NCBI RefSeq assembly: GCF_030704825.1
Contig: NZ_JAUYNX010000030.1
Span: 1-64,000 of the forward strand
Direction: 5' to 3'
Length of the DNA: 64,000 nucleotides
Source of the DNA: Brevundimonas sp.
Lineage (GTDB): Bacteria > Pseudomonadota > Alphaproteobacteria > Caulobacterales > Caulobacteraceae
Part shown: piece after piece, positions 27,303 to 37,412 of the stretch
How the letters are laid out: each line of letters opens with the position of its first letter
Numbering within the stretch: the first letter of the stretch is position 1
Program-made: the position numbers and the translations under genes
The notes under the pieces: model-generated
What the model saw: only the letters and a program-made list of their open reading frames with translations
What the model was told of the DNA's origin: nothing
Databases searched by the model: none

Positions 27303-28631
27303 ATGAGCGATCACGAATCCACCTACCTCCCCAAGACCGGCGTCGAGAAATGGCTCGACACCCGGCTGCCGATCGTCCGTTTCGGCGCCGACTACATGTC
27401 GCTGCCGACCCCGAAGAACCTCAACTACTGGTGGACCTTCGGCGGCATCCTGGCCCTTTGCCTGGTGGTGCAGATCGCCACCGGCGTGATCCTGGCCATG
27501 CACTATGTGCCGAACACCGAGATGGCCTTCGCCTCGGTCGAGCGCATCATGCGCGACGTCAACGGCGGCGACGTCATCCGCTACACCCACGCCAACGGGG
27601 CCTCGATGTTCTTCGTCGCGGTCTATCTGCACATGCTGCGCGGGCTGTACTACGGCTCGTACAAGGCGCCGCGCGAGATGATCTGGATCGTCGGCTGCCT
27701 GATCTTCTTCCTGATGATCGCCACCGCCTTCCTCGGCTACGTCCTGCCGTGGGGCCAGATGTCCTACTGGGGCGCCGAGGTGATCACCAATCTGATCGGG
27801 GCCATCCCGGTCGTCGGCGAGCCGATCCTGATCTGGCTGCGCGGCGGCCCGGCGATCGACAACGCCACCCTGAACCGCTTCTTCTCGCTGCACTATCTGC
27901 TGCCGTTCGTGATCGCCGGCTGCGTGGTGCTGCACCTGTGGGCCCTGCACACCGCCGGCCAGAACAACCCGGTCGGCATCCTGATCCCCAAGGACCGCGA
28001 GAAGAAGGACACGGTGCCGTTCCATCCGTATTTCACGGTCAAGGACGGCTTCGCCATCATCCTGTTCCTGATCCTGTTCGCGGTGTTCGTCTTCTTCATG
28101 CCGAACGCCCTGGGCCACGCCGACAACTACATTCCGGCCAATCCGCTGGCGACGCCGGCGCACATCGTGCCCGAGTGGTACATGCTGCCCTTCTACGCCA
28201 TCCTGCGGGCCGTTCCGGACAAGTTCGGCGGCGTGCTGGCCATGTTCGGCGCGATCGGCGTGCTGTTCATCCTGCCGTGGCTGGACACGTCCAAGGTGCG
28301 CTCGATGCGCTACCGCCCGACCATGCGGGCCTTCTTCCTCATCTTCGTCCTGGTCGGCCTGATCCTCGGCTGGTGCGGGGCGCAGCTGCCGGATGCGCCG
28401 GTGATCGGGACCTTCAAGACCTTCGTCCTGATCGACGGCGACCTGAACAGCTATCTATGGCTGACCCGGCTCGCCACGGCCTATTATTTCGCCTTCTTCC
28501 TGATCATCCTGCCCCTGGTGGGCCTGCGCGAGACGCCGCAGCCGATCCCGGCGACGATCTCCGAGCCGGTCCTGTCGGGCGGCGACGCCATGACGGCGGC
28601 GGCTCCGGCCTCGGCCGAGAAGAAGGGCTGA
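27303..28631 (+). CDS. petB: Cytochrome b of the bc1 complex
   Basis: A 442-residue integral membrane protein with eight expected helices. Heme ligands sit in [15 protein letters not shown] and [12 protein letters not shown]. The Qo-site motif is [16 protein letters not shown]. It oxidises ubiquinol at Qo and re-reduces quinone at Qi. The C-terminal extension beyond the core ends in an Ala/Glu-rich tail. It follows petA and precedes petC with 8 bases between. Confidence 0.97.
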   Translation: MSDHESTYLPKTGVEKWLDTRLPIVRFGADYMSLPTPKNLNYWWTFGGILALCLVVQIATGVILAMHYVPNTEMAFASVERIMRDVNGGDVIRYTHANGASMFFVAVYLHMLRGLYYGSYKAPREMIWIVGCLIFFLMIATAFLGYVLPWGQMSYWGAEVITNLIGAIPVVGEPILIWLRGGPAIDNATLNRFFSLHYLLPFVIAGCVVLHLWALHTAGQNNPVGILIPKDREKKDTVPFHPYFTVKDGFAIILFLILFAVFVFFMPNALGHADNYIPANPLATPAHIVPEWYMLPFYAILRAVPDKFGGVLAMFGAIGVLFILPWLDTSKVRSMRYRPTMRAFFLIFVLVGLILGWCGAQLPDAPVIGTFKTFVLIDGDLNSYLWLTRLATAYYFAFFLIILPLVGLRETPQPIPATISEPVLSGGDAMTAAAPASAEKKG

Positions 28632-28639
28632 GCGGGACC

Positions 28640-29521
28640 ATGACCCTCCAGACGAATATCCGCGCCATGAAGAAGACCCTGGTCCTTATCGCCGCCGCCG
28701 CCGGCCTGACATTCGCGGCCCAGCCGGCGATGGCCGAGGGCGGCGCCCATGCCCTGCGTGACGGCGGCTTCAGCTTCGAGGGTCCCTTCGGGAGCTTCGA
28801 CCGGAACCAGCTGCAGCGTGGCTACAAGGTCTATCGCGAGGTCTGCGCCTCGTGCCACAGCATGGAGCTGATGTATTTCCGCACGCTCGCCGAGCCCGGC
28901 GGACCGTTCTACTCTGCGGACCGTCACTTCGCGCCGAGCCCGGCTGAGAACCCCTACGTCAAGGCCCTGGCCAAGGAAGCCCAGATCGCCGACATCGACA
29001 CCGAGACCGGCGAGCCGGTGATGCGCGAGGGCACGCCCGCCGACCGCTTCCCCAGCCCCTATCCGAACGCCACGGCCGCCATGGCGGCCAATGGCGGGGC
29101 GGCCCCGCCGGACCTGTCGGTGATGGCCAAGGCGCGTCACGGCGGCGCCAACTACATCTATTCCCTGCTGACCGGCTACGAGGCGGTCCCGACCGGGCTG
29201 CAGATCCGGCCGGGCCAGTATTACAACGCCTATATGGCCGGCGACCTGACGCCGTTCATGCCCGAAGGCGCCCATGTGCCGCCGGGCGGCTTCATCGCCA
29301 TGCCGGCCCCGCTGGCCGACGGCCAGGTGACCTATGACGACGGCACCGTCGCCTCGGCCGACCAGATGGCCAAGGACGTCGCCGCCTATATCGCCTGGGC
29401 TTCCGATCCGAAGCAGGTCCAGCGCAAGCAGACCGGGGTTGGCGTGCTGATCTTCCTGCTCATCTTCGCCGGCGTGACCTATGTCAGCTATCGCCGCATC
29501 TGGAAGGGCGTGGCCCACTAG
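28640..29521 (+). CDS. petC: Cytochrome c1 of the bc1 complex
   Basis: A 293-residue periplasmic c-type cytochrome with a signal peptide (MKKTLVLIAAAAGLTFAAQPAMA after a 9-residue lead). Heme c attaches at VCASCHSM. The axial Met lies in the FIAMPAPL region, and a C-terminal membrane helix (VGVLIFLLIFAGVTYVSY) anchors it. It accepts electrons from the Rieske centre. The ATG at 28640 or the in-frame ATG at 28667 could be the true start; the first is 8 bases after petB. A terminator follows. Confidence 0.95.
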   Translation: MTLQTNIRAMKKTLVLIAAAAGLTFAAQPAMAEGGAHALRDGGFSFEGPFGSFDRNQLQRGYKVYREVCASCHSMELMYFRTLAEPGGPFYSADRHFAPSPAENPYVKALAKEAQIADIDTETGEPVMREGTPADRFPSPYPNATAAMAANGGAAPPDLSVMAKARHGGANYIYSLLTGYEAVPTGLQIRPGQYYNAYMAGDLTPFMPEGAHVPPGGFIAMPAPLADGQVTYDDGTVASADQMAKDVAAYIAWASDPKQVQRKQTGVGVLIFLLIFAGVTYVSYRRIWKGVAH

Positions 29522-29547
29522 GGCCGCCTCGAAAACCTGAACGTCAG

Positions 29548-29579
29548 ACCCGCCGGCGCCGCAGCGTCGGCGGGTTTTT
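29548..29579 (+). terminator. Rho-independent terminator after petABC
   Basis: The stem ACCCGCCG (29548-29555) pairs with CGGCGGGT (29568-29575), with additional CGC/GCG pairing inside, and is followed by a run of T. It closes the petABC operon 26 bases after petC. Confidence 0.85.
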
Positions 29580-29641
29580 CATGCGCGCTTGCAGCGGCTG
29601 TAAAAGTACTTTACATTGCAAAGCAACAGGGAGGATCACCG

Positions 29642-30220
29642 ATGAAGTCGCTTGTCCGACTGACGTTCGCCGCCGTCCTGCTGGCCGTCCCCGCGACGGT
29701 CCAGGCCCAGGCGCCCGCGTCGCCCAACGGCTCGGAGGCCCAGCGCGCGGCCATCGACCGGCTGGACATGCTCGACGGCGAATGGCGGGGGGAGGCGACC
29801 ATCCATGGGCCCGCCGGAACCATGACCCTGACCCAGACCGAACGGGTCGGCTCGATGTTGGGCGGTTCGATCAAGGTCATCGAGGGCCGGGGCTACGCCG
29901 CCGACGGCTCGACCCAGTTCAACGCCATGGCCGTCGTCTCATGGGACGCGCGGGCGAACAGGTACGGCTTCCGCTCCTGGGCCCAGGGCTATTCGGGCGA
30001 CTATCCGTTCGAGGTGACCGACGACGGCTTCCGCTGGGAGACGCCGGCCGGCCCGAACGCGAAGATCGAATATGTGGCGATCGTCCGCGACGGGACCTGG
30101 CATGAGATCGGCACCTGGGTGGCCGACGGCCAGCCGCCGCGGCAGATGATCGAGATGCGGCTGACCCGGATCGGCGACACCGACTGGCCGGCGGGCCAGG
30201 CGGTCGATCCGGCGCCCTGA
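29642..30220 (+). CDS. Secreted DUF1579-like protein
   Basis: A 192-residue exported protein with a signal peptide (MKSLVRLTFAAVLLAVPATVQAQ). The mature part has LDMLDGEWRGEATIHGPAG, then GYAADGSTQFNAMAVVSWDARANRYGF, a pattern of beta strands seen in DUF1579-like lipocalin-type barrels. Function is unknown. It is preceded by a likely own promoter region after the petC terminator. The family call is by resemblance only. Confidence 0.75.
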   Translation: MKSLVRLTFAAVLLAVPATVQAQAPASPNGSEAQRAAIDRLDMLDGEWRGEATIHGPAGTMTLTQTERVGSMLGGSIKVIEGRGYAADGSTQFNAMAVVSWDARANRYGFRSWAQGYSGDYPFEVTDDGFRWETPAGPNAKIEYVAIVRDGTWHEIGTWVADGQPPRQMIEMRLTRIGDTDWPAGQAVDPAP

Positions 30221-30309
30221 AGCCGGGCGCTGATCGCGCCGCGCATCGACAGCCTCAAGGCGGCGCCCTAACGTCCCGGCCTCGTTTCCGGCTGAGGGTG
30301 TTTCCGTCC

Positions 30310-31974
30310 ATGCGTCTGTTCCCGACCGCCGCCGTGCTCGCCGCCGGCACCCTGATTTCGGCCTGCGCCAGCACCGGCGGGGAGGCCGGCTCCGGCCCCG
30401 CCGCGACCTTCGACACGGCCCGGCTGTCCGAACATGTGCGGGTGCTGGCCGACGACAGCTTCCAAGGGCGCGGCATCGCCACCCCGGCCGAGGACATGAC
30501 CGTCCGCTATCTGAGCGAACAGTATGCGGCGGCGGGCTTCCAGCCCGGCGGCGCCAACGGGTCGTGGACCCAGGACGTGGCCCTGAACCGCTTCACCGCC
30601 TCCAATGTGCGGGCCCGGTTCGAGGTCGGCGGCGAGGCCATCCCCCTGGCCCAGGGCCAGCAGATCACCATCTCGACCCGCCTGCCGGGCAGCGAGGTCG
30701 CGCTGGCGGACAAGCCGCTGGTCTTCGTCGGCTACGGCATCAAGGCGCCGGAGCGGAACTGGGACGACTTCAAGGACGTCGACGTGCGCGGCAAGGTCAT
30801 CGTCGTGCTGGTCAACGACGCCGACTTCGAGGAGCCGGCGCTGGACACCTTCAACGGCCGGGCCATGACCTATTATGGCCGCTGGACCTACAAATACGAG
30901 GAGGCGGCGCGCCAGGGGGCGGCCGGCGTGATCATCGTGCATGAGACGGCCCCGGCCTCCTACGGCTGGGCCACGGTCCAGAACAGCTGGTCGGGACCGC
31001 AGTTCGACATCGTCCGCGCCAACGCCGCCGCCGAACGCGTGCCGATGGAGGCCTGGGTCCAGCGCGACGTGGCGGTCGACCTGTTCCGCCGCGCAGGCCT
31101 GGATTTCGAAACCCTGAAGGCCAGCGCCCGCAGCCGCGAGTTCCGCCCGGTCGAGCTGACCGGCGCGACCTTCAGCGGAGCGTTCGACGTCGCCACCAGC
31201 CAGGTCACCACCCGCAACGTCCTCGCCCGCCTGCCGGGCACGACCCATCCGGACGAGACCATCCTGTACACCGCCCACTGGGACCACATCGGCGTCGGCG
31301 AGCCTGACGCCAACGGCGACGCCATCTTCAACGGCGCCGTCGACAACGCCACCGGCACCGCCGGCCTGCTGGAGCTGGCGCGCCTATGGGCCGCCGGGCC
31401 GCGCCCCGAGCGGTCGATCGTCATGATCAGCTTCACGGCGGAGGAGAGCGGCCTGCTGGGCTCGGAATTCTACGCCGCCAACCCGGTCTACCCGCTGGCC
31501 ACGACCGTGGCGGGCTTCAACATCGACGCCATGAACGTCTACGGCCGGGTGGCCGACGTCGACATCATCGGCTCGGGCCAGTCCAACCTGGACGCCCGCG
31601 TCACCGCCGAGGCGACGCGCCAGGGCCGCGTGGCGAAGCCGGACGGCAATCCGGCCTCGGGCAGCTATTTCCGCTCGGACCATTTCCCGCTCGCCAAGCG
31701 CGGCGTGCCGATGGCCTATGTCGACGGCGGCGGCGCCTTCCGCGACGAGCCGGTGGCCGCCCGCGAGGCCGCCCGGTCCGAATACGGCGCGCGCCGCTAT
31801 CACCAGGCCGACGACGAATGGTCGCCGGACTGGGACCTGCGGGGCCAGGTCGAGGATCTGGAACTGATCTACGCCATCGGCCGCGATCTGGCCGACAGCC
31901 GCGACTGGCCGGAATGGATGCCGGGGTCGGAGTTCGGACCGGCGCGGGCGGCGAGCGCGAACCAGCGGCGCTAG
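30310..31974 (+). CDS. M28 family zinc peptidase, probable lipoprotein
   Basis: A 554-residue exported aminopeptidase-like enzyme. The signal ends in a lipobox, LISAC, predicting a lipidated Cys. A PA domain insertion is seen around residues 130-260 (VFVGYGIKAPERNWDD). The zinc ligands follow: YTAHWDHIG, VDNATGTAGLLEL, FTAEESGLLGSEFY, NIDAMN and SDHFPLAKRGVP. It probably trims peptides in the periplasm. The gene downstream is a paralogue (same order of motifs), so a tandem duplication is likely. The ATG at 30310 is preferred over GTG 30298. Confidence 0.88.
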   Translation: MRLFPTAAVLAAGTLISACASTGGEAGSGPAATFDTARLSEHVRVLADDSFQGRGIATPAEDMTVRYLSEQYAAAGFQPGGANGSWTQDVALNRFTASNVRARFEVGGEAIPLAQGQQITISTRLPGSEVALADKPLVFVGYGIKAPERNWDDFKDVDVRGKVIVVLVNDADFEEPALDTFNGRAMTYYGRWTYKYEEAARQGAAGVIIVHETAPASYGWATVQNSWSGPQFDIVRANAAAERVPMEAWVQRDVAVDLFRRAGLDFETLKASARSREFRPVELTGATFSGAFDVATSQVTTRNVLARLPGTTHPDETILYTAHWDHIGVGEPDANGDAIFNGAVDNATGTAGLLELARLWAAGPRPERSIVMISFTAEESGLLGSEFYAANPVYPLATTVAGFNIDAMNVYGRVADVDIIGSGQSNLDARVTAEATRQGRVAKPDGNPASGSYFRSDHFPLAKRGVPMAYVDGGGAFRDEPVAAREAARSEYGARRYHQADDEWSPDWDLRGQVEDLELIYAIGRDLADSRDWPEWMPGSEFGPARAASANQRR

Positions 31975-32052
31975 TTCCATGACCAAAACTTAACGGGCGG
32001 TCCCGCGGGGCCGTCCTAGAGTACGGCCCTCAATCCGGGGATGGAGTTCTCG

Positions 32053-33675
32053 ATGTTTCGCAAGGTGATGGGGGGCGTCGCCGCCGCTGCGCTGCTGTTC
32101 GCCACCGGCGCCGCCGCGCAGGACTTTTCCGCCGCGCGGATCAGCGAGAACATCCGAACCATCAGCGCCGACGAATACCAGGGCCGCTATCCCGGGACCG
32201 AGGGCGAGCGGATGGTGCTGGCCTGGCTGCAGGCGCAATACGAGGCCATGGGACTGGAGCCCGGCGGGCCGGATGGGCAATGGCTGCAGCCGGTCGAGCT
32301 GAAACGCTACACGCCGGTACCGGGCGCGACCGCCGGCTGGACCGGACCGGACGGCGCGGTTCATCCCCTGACGGTCGGAACCGACATCACGGTGCGGGCG
32401 GCGACCAATGACGGCCGCGCCTCGATCCGCGAGGCGGGCGTCGTCTTCGTCGGTCATGGCATCCACGCCCCGGAGCGGAACTGGGACGACTACGGCGACC
32501 TCGACGTGCGCGGCAAGGTCGTGATCGTCGTGGCCGGCGAACCCGACGGCGAACGCTTCAACGGCGATTACGCCACCGCCTATGAATCCAGCGCCTACAA
32601 GGCCGACGAGGCCTTCCGGCGCGGCGCGGCGGGCGTTCTCACCCTCGTGCCGGGCGGCGCGGCCTCGTCCGTGTGGGCCGGGGCGGCGCGCGGCGCGACG
32701 CGAACCCGCACCCTGACGCCGGGCGCGGCGGACCTGGAGTTCTCGGGCGCGATCAACCACGACCTGGCCGCGGCCTGGGCGGCGGCGGCCGGCCTCGATA
32801 TCGGCCGGCTGCCGGACATCGCCGGCGGAACGTTCAGGGCGGTCGAACTGCCGGGCGTCCGCCTGTCGGTGGAGGCGGCGGAGACCATCGACACCCTGGT
32901 CACCCACAACCTGCTGGCCCGCATTCCCGGGACCGGGCATCCGGACGAGACGATCATCTATTCGGCCCACTGGGACCACGTCGGCGGCGAGGCCCAGCAC
33001 CCGAACGCCCCGGGCGACGACAGGATCTGGAACGGGGCCTGGGACAACGCCTCGGGCACCATCGGCGTACTGGAAATGGCGCGCCAGATCAGCGCCGCGC
33101 CGCGGCCGAAACGCTCCATCGTCTTCGCCCATATGGCGGCCGAGGAGATGGGGCTGATGGGCGCCTACGGCTATGCCGCCGATCCGGTCTGGCCGCTGGA
33201 GACCACGGTCGCCGACATCAACATCGACATGCTGCCCCTGTCCGGTCCGACGCGAGACGTGGCCATCTTCGGCAAGGGGCAGAACGACCTTGAGGACCGT
33301 CTGGAGGTTCTGGCGGCGGCCGAAGGGCGCGTGGTCACCGACGACCGCGAGCCGGAGCAGGGCTACTACTACCGCTCGGATCACTTCCCGTTCGCCCGCG
33401 CGGGCGTGCCGGCCCTGATGCCCTGGCACGGCGTGGATCTGGACGAGGGCGGGGTCGCCGTGGGCCAGCCGGCCTATACGGCCTTTTTCGAGGCCCTTTA
33501 TCACCAGCCGGCCGACGAATGGTCGGCGGACTGGGACCTGACCTCGGCGGTCGAGAACCTGACCCTGCTGTATCGCCTCGGTCTGGACCTCGCGAACAGC
33601 GACGACTGGCCCGGCTGGAAGCCGACGTCCGAGTTCGCCGCGGTGCGCGCGCGTTCGGACGCCGCACGCCAGTGA
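32053..33675 (+). CDS. M28 family zinc peptidase (second copy)
   Basis: A 540-residue exported peptidase with a signal peptide (MFRKVMGGVAAAALLFATGAAAQ) but no lipobox, so it is periplasmic or secreted. It has the same PA-domain insert (VFVGHGIHAPERNWDDYGD) and zinc motifs (YSAHWDHVGG, WDNASGTIGVLEMA, MAAEEMGLMGAYGY, NIDML, SDHFPFARAGVP). GGAG precedes the ATG at 32053 by about 6 bases; another ATG lies at 32041. The stop overlaps the RidA-like start (GTGA). Confidence 0.87.
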   Translation: MFRKVMGGVAAAALLFATGAAAQDFSAARISENIRTISADEYQGRYPGTEGERMVLAWLQAQYEAMGLEPGGPDGQWLQPVELKRYTPVPGATAGWTGPDGAVHPLTVGTDITVRAATNDGRASIREAGVVFVGHGIHAPERNWDDYGDLDVRGKVVIVVAGEPDGERFNGDYATAYESSAYKADEAFRRGAAGVLTLVPGGAASSVWAGAARGATRTRTLTPGAADLEFSGAINHDLAAAWAAAAGLDIGRLPDIAGGTFRAVELPGVRLSVEAAETIDTLVTHNLLARIPGTGHPDETIIYSAHWDHVGGEAQHPNAPGDDRIWNGAWDNASGTIGVLEMARQISAAPRPKRSIVFAHMAAEEMGLMGAYGYAADPVWPLETTVADINIDMLPLSGPTRDVAIFGKGQNDLEDRLEVLAAAEGRVVTDDREPEQGYYYRSDHFPFARAGVPALMPWHGVDLDEGGVAVGQPAYTAFFEALYHQPADEWSADWDLTSAVENLTLLYRLGLDLANSDDWPGWKPTSEFAAVRARSDAARQ

Positions 33676-34061
33676 GCGCCGTCATCCGCCCCCTGACCGG
33701 CGACGGCTCGCCGCCGGCGGAGGGCGAATACGCCCAGGCCGCCGAGGTCAGCGGGGCGACCCGCTGGCTCTATCTGTCCGGCCAGATTCCGGTGGCGCCG
33801 GACGGCTCGCTGGCGCCGGACTTCACCGGCCAGTGCGAACAGGTCTGGGACAATGTCGAGACCCAGCTGAAGGCCGCCGGCATGACGCTGGACAACCTGG
33901 TCAAGGTCACGACCTTCCTGTCGGACCGCCGGCATGCGCTGGAGAACCGCGAGGTCCGCATCCGCCGTCTGGGCGGGCGTCAGACGGCCCTGACCGTGAT
34001 CGTCACGGGCATCTTCGACGAGGCCTGGCTGGTCGAGATCGAGGCGGTCGCGGCGGCCTGA
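33672..34061 (+). CDS. RidA family protein (Rid/YER057c/UK114)
   Basis: A 129-residue protein of the RidA superfamily, whose classic members hydrolyse reactive enamine/imine intermediates. Family segments are LYLSGQIPVAPDGSL, QVWDNVETQLKAAGM, LDNLVKVTTFLSDR and VEIEAVAAA at the end. A catalytic-type Arg expected in RidA proper near residue 105 is not clear, so it may be a Rid subfamily of unknown substrate. GTG at 33672 overlaps the stop of the M28 peptidase by 4 bases, so translation is coupled. Confidence 0.85.
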   Translation: MSAVIRPLTGDGSPPAEGEYAQAAEVSGATRWLYLSGQIPVAPDGSLAPDFTGQCEQVWDNVETQLKAAGMTLDNLVKVTTFLSDRRHALENREVRIRRLGGRQTALTVIVTGIFDEAWLVEIEAVAAA

Positions 34062-34092
34062 GGCGTCCTTCTCCTGCGGGGAAGAAGAACGA

Positions 34093-35085
34093 CTATTCCG
34101 CCGGCGCCGCCGTGGCGTGGGCGATCAGGGCGCGGGCCAGATCGGCGGCGGCCCCGGTGGTCAGTCGGCCCTCCTGCACGTCGACGGCCCAGTCCATCAG
34201 CGGCTTGCCGGTGACGGCGCCGCGGTTGGCTTCCTCCTCGAGATACAGTCCGCCCGAGGCCGCGACGGCCTGGTCCCAGGCGGCGCGCACGGCGGCCCAG
34301 TAGTCCTTCGTCGCGGCCCAGTAGGCGTCGCCGGGGGCGGGGTCGTAGTTGTCGACCTTGCGGTAGGTGTTGATCACATCCTCCTGGACGATGGCGGTCG
34401 GCACGCCGTCGTCGTCTTGCGCGGGCCCCATCTTCATATTGTCCTGGATATGGACCCAGCCGGCCGGCGTCAGGGCGTGGCGGTTGGAGCCGAGATAGCG
34501 ATCGTAGGGGGTGTCGCGGATGGCGTCGCGGCGGGCGAGGGGGCGCCAGGTCGGGCCGCTGGTCCATTGCGTCATGCCGTGATCGTCGCTCCAGCGGCCG
34601 ACGCCGCCGTAGCGGGGGCTGTCGTCGGTCTGCCAGACGGTCTGGGACCAGGCGCCCCGCCGCTCGCCTTCGGGCACGGCCGTCAGGGTCCAGCGGTTGG
34701 GGCCGGCGTAGGTCAGGACGGTTTCGGGCTCATAGACCCAGTCCTGGCGCCAGTGTTTGATGACGTGGAAATTGCCCTCGTCGTCGCCCATGACGAGGAT
34801 GTGCTGCAGGCTGATCCGGGTTCCGTCGTCGTGGACGACGCGAACGATCTCGTCCCCGGCGGACAGCTTCTCCTCCAGCGGTTCGTAGTCCGGGCGGAAG
34901 CTGACGGTCTCGCGCATGTCGAAGCGGACCCGCCACTGGCCGGCCTGGGCGAGGATGGCCTGGCGGTCGCGTTCGAACCGGGAGGCGGGGGCCTGGGCGG
35001 GGGCCGGCTCGGGCGGGGTCTGGGCGAGGGCGGGAGCGGCGGCCAGCAGGGCGGCGGCGATGAGGAAGACGCGGGTCATGGTCAT
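34093..35085 (-). CDS. Secreted DUF6607-like protein downstream of the TonB receptor
   Basis: A 330-residue exported protein (signal MTMTRVFLIAAALLAAAPALAQ). The body shows FDMRETVSFRPDYEPLEEK, VIKHWRQDWVYEPE, VWQTDDSPRYGGVGRW and a long DNYDPAPGDAYWAATKDYW region, matching what I know of DUF6607. It follows the TonB receptor by 13 bases and is probably co-transcribed, so a link to iron or heme uptake is inferred. Two adjacent ATGs (35085, 35079) are possible. Confidence 0.72.
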   Translation of the reverse strand: MTMTRVFLIAAALLAAAPALAQTPPEPAPAQAPASRFERDRQAILAQAGQWRVRFDMRETVSFRPDYEPLEEKLSAGDEIVRVVHDDGTRISLQHILVMGDDEGNFHVIKHWRQDWVYEPETVLTYAGPNRWTLTAVPEGERRGAWSQTVWQTDDSPRYGGVGRWSDDHGMTQWTSGPTWRPLARRDAIRDTPYDRYLGSNRHALTPAGWVHIQDNMKMGPAQDDDGVPTAIVQEDVINTYRKVDNYDPAPGDAYWAATKDYWAAVRAAWDQAVAASGGLYLEEEANRGAVTGKPLMDWAVDVQEGRLTTGAAADLARALIAHATAAPAE

Positions 35086-35098
35086 GGTCTCCTGAGGA

Positions 35099-37375
35099 TC
35101 AGTAGCGCAGGGCCAGCGACAGGCCGAGGTTGCGGCCCGGCTGGGTCCAGGCGTCCAGGACGGCGGAGGTCGCGGCGACGCCGCGCACGTCGCTCCACCA
35201 GCTGTAGGTCTCGTCGAGGACGTTGAAGACGCCGGCGCGGGCGGTGACGAGGTGGCTGACATTCCAGTACGCGGTCAGGTCCAGCAGGGCGAAGTCGTCG
35301 CCGACGGCGCAGTTTCCGGCGCAGGCCAGATTGTCCGTATCGGCCTGGTCCTTCGCCTGCGACCAGGTGACGACGGCCTGGGTACCGAACCGGCCGGCGG
35401 GGTCGTCGTAGCCGAGGCCGAGGACGACCTTGACCGGGTCGATGGTCTCCAGCGAGCGGACGCCGGCGACCGGGTCGCTGATCTCGCCGTCGGCGTATGC
35501 GGCGGCGAAGCGGGCGCTGACGCCGTTGTCCCACCAGATGTTGGCCCTGGCCTCGACGCCGGAGATCTCGACGTCAGAGAAGTTGACGAACTGGTAGACG
35601 GCCGGGTCCGCGGGGGTGAAGGAACCCGAGGTCACCCGCTGGCTGATGAAGTCCTCATACTCCGAGCGGAAGCCGACCAGCTGGGCCGAAAGCCGGCCGC
35701 CCGCGGCGCGGACGTCGCGCAGGCGGGCGCCGATCTCGAGGCTGCGGCTGGTCTCGGGCTTGAGGTCGGGGTTGGGCAGGGAGGTGTAGCCGAAGGCCAG
35801 GTTGGAGAAATAGTTGTTCACCTGGCTCGGCGTCGGCGCCTTGAAGCCTTCACCCCAGCTGCCGAACAGGCCGAAGGTCGGGGTGGCCTGCCAGACCACC
35901 CCCAGCCTGGGCGAGACGTGGTCGTCCGACTGGTCGGCGCGGGCGCCGGGATAGAGCGGGTCGTCGGCGGTCGACAGGTCGTAGCTGTCCCAGCGGACGG
36001 CGGGGATGATCTTCAGCGCGCCGTCCAGCAGGCCGATCTCGTCCTGGATGAACAGGCCGGCGAGGATAAAGTCGGTCTTCGGGAAGGCGCTGGTCGGGAA
36101 GGTTTCGCCCATGGGCGGGACCGTGCCGTCGCGCACGCCCTGCTGGGTCGTTTCGGACCAGTCGCCGCCGAAGGTGAGGCGATGGACGCCGAAGCCGCGG
36201 GTGAAGTCTGCGGCGACGCCGCGGACCGCGTTGTCGAAGGTGTTGTCGCGGATGCGGTCGGTCCCGACCCGGTCCTCGAAGGTGAACTGGCGGGTGGTCG
36301 CGTCCTGTCGGTAGAACGACACCTGACCCCGCTCGAGGCCCAGCACGTCCTTCAGCCGCCAGTCGAGGCTGAAGCGCTCGCGCTCCGTCGTGTCGGCGGC
36401 GATCAGGTTCAGGACGGCGGTGGCCGAGGCGGGCGGGGCGGCGACGCTGCGGGTGGTGCGGCCGCTGAGGACGACGGCGTCCATGTCGCTCCGGACGCTG
36501 TCGTACGTCAGACGCAGGCTGTGACCCGGGGCGACGTCCCACACCAGCTTGCCCAGCCAGGCGTCGGACGCGATCTCCTGCGGATTGGGCAGGGTGCGGC
36601 TGGAGTAGACGTAGGACGGCGTGGGGACGCCGCCGACCAGCACGGTCTGGGTCTCCTCGCCGGTGCGGTCGCCCTGGTTCTCCGTCTCCCGGCTGTCGCG
36701 GCCGGTCCAGGCCAGAAGGCCCGAGACGGCGCCGCTGCGGCCGGCGATGACGGCGGATCTGGTCAGGCCCTCGTCGGCGGAGTTGTAGCCGACGCGGGCG
36801 CGGGCCCCGAAATTCTCACCGGGGCGCAGCAGGTCGGCCGGGTCGCGGGTGGTGAAGCTGACGGCGCCGGCGACGCCGTCGGAGCCGTAGAGGGCCGAGG
36901 CCGGGCCACGCAGGATTTCGACCGACTTCATCAGGTCCAGGTCGGCGTAGCCGCCGCGCCCGACGCTCTGGGCGCCGAAGACGAAGCCGTCGGGCGAGCG
37001 CACCCCGTCGACGATCACAAGCACCCGGTCGCCGCCGATCCCGCGGATGGTGAACCCCTCGGCGCCCGCCCGCCCGGCCGTACCGAGGGCGGCCCCGAAC
37101 CGGGCCGGCTGGGTGACGACGCTGACGCCCGGCTCGAAGCGGATCAGGTCCTTGATGTCGGTCGCCAGCATGGTTTCGATGTCGTCGGCGGTGAAGACGG
37201 TGACCGTAGCCGGCGTCTCGTCGGCGCGCGTCTCCGTGCGGGTGGCCAGGACGGTGACGGCGGCCAGTTCCTGCGGCTCTGCCGAAGCCGCCAACGCGTC
37301 GGGGTCTTCCGCCCGGGCCGGCCCGGCGGCGGCGGTCAGGGCGGCGAGCCCGGCGGAGAGGAGAAGCGTGCGCAT
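35099..37375 (-). CDS. TonB-dependent receptor, hemoglobin/heme type
   Basis: A 758-residue outer-membrane beta-barrel protein with a signal peptide (MRTLLLSAGLAALTAAAGPARA). A TonB-box-like AAVTVLATRTETR is followed by the plug domain (ETPATVTVFTADDI, GFTIRGIGGDRVLVIVDG, VEILRGPASALYGSDGVAG). The barrel ends in aromatic LSLALRY. The plug wording is closest to the hemoglobin/heme/lactoferrin receptor group. Together with the Fur-like box 38 bases upstream this suggests iron-regulated heme uptake. Ligand identity is inferred. Confidence 0.88.
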   Translation of the reverse strand: MRTLLLSAGLAALTAAAGPARAEDPDALAASAEPQELAAVTVLATRTETRADETPATVTVFTADDIETMLATDIKDLIRFEPGVSVVTQPARFGAALGTAGRAGAEGFTIRGIGGDRVLVIVDGVRSPDGFVFGAQSVGRGGYADLDLMKSVEILRGPASALYGSDGVAGAVSFTTRDPADLLRPGENFGARARVGYNSADEGLTRSAVIAGRSGAVSGLLAWTGRDSRETENQGDRTGEETQTVLVGGVPTPSYVYSSRTLPNPQEIASDAWLGKLVWDVAPGHSLRLTYDSVRSDMDAVVLSGRTTRSVAAPPASATAVLNLIAADTTERERFSLDWRLKDVLGLERGQVSFYRQDATTRQFTFEDRVGTDRIRDNTFDNAVRGVAADFTRGFGVHRLTFGGDWSETTQQGVRDGTVPPMGETFPTSAFPKTDFILAGLFIQDEIGLLDGALKIIPAVRWDSYDLSTADDPLYPGARADQSDDHVSPRLGVVWQATPTFGLFGSWGEGFKAPTPSQVNNYFSNLAFGYTSLPNPDLKPETSRSLEIGARLRDVRAAGGRLSAQLVGFRSEYEDFISQRVTSGSFTPADPAVYQFVNFSDVEISGVEARANIWWDNGVSARFAAAYADGEISDPVAGVRSLETIDPVKVVLGLGYDDPAGRFGTQAVVTWSQAKDQADTDNLACAGNCAVGDDFALLDLTAYWNVSHLVTARAGVFNVLDETYSWWSDVRGVAATSAVLDAWTQPGRNLGLSLALRY

Positions 37376-37412
37376 CGAAACGGCCCCGGTCGCGAGAGGT
37401 CGTTCAATTACT

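Noticed and set aside
34066..34090. Repeat unit or terminator between the RidA-like gene and DUF6607 gene
   Set aside because: CCTTCTCC...GGGAAGAAG is an imperfect stem without a T run and too degenerate to assign.
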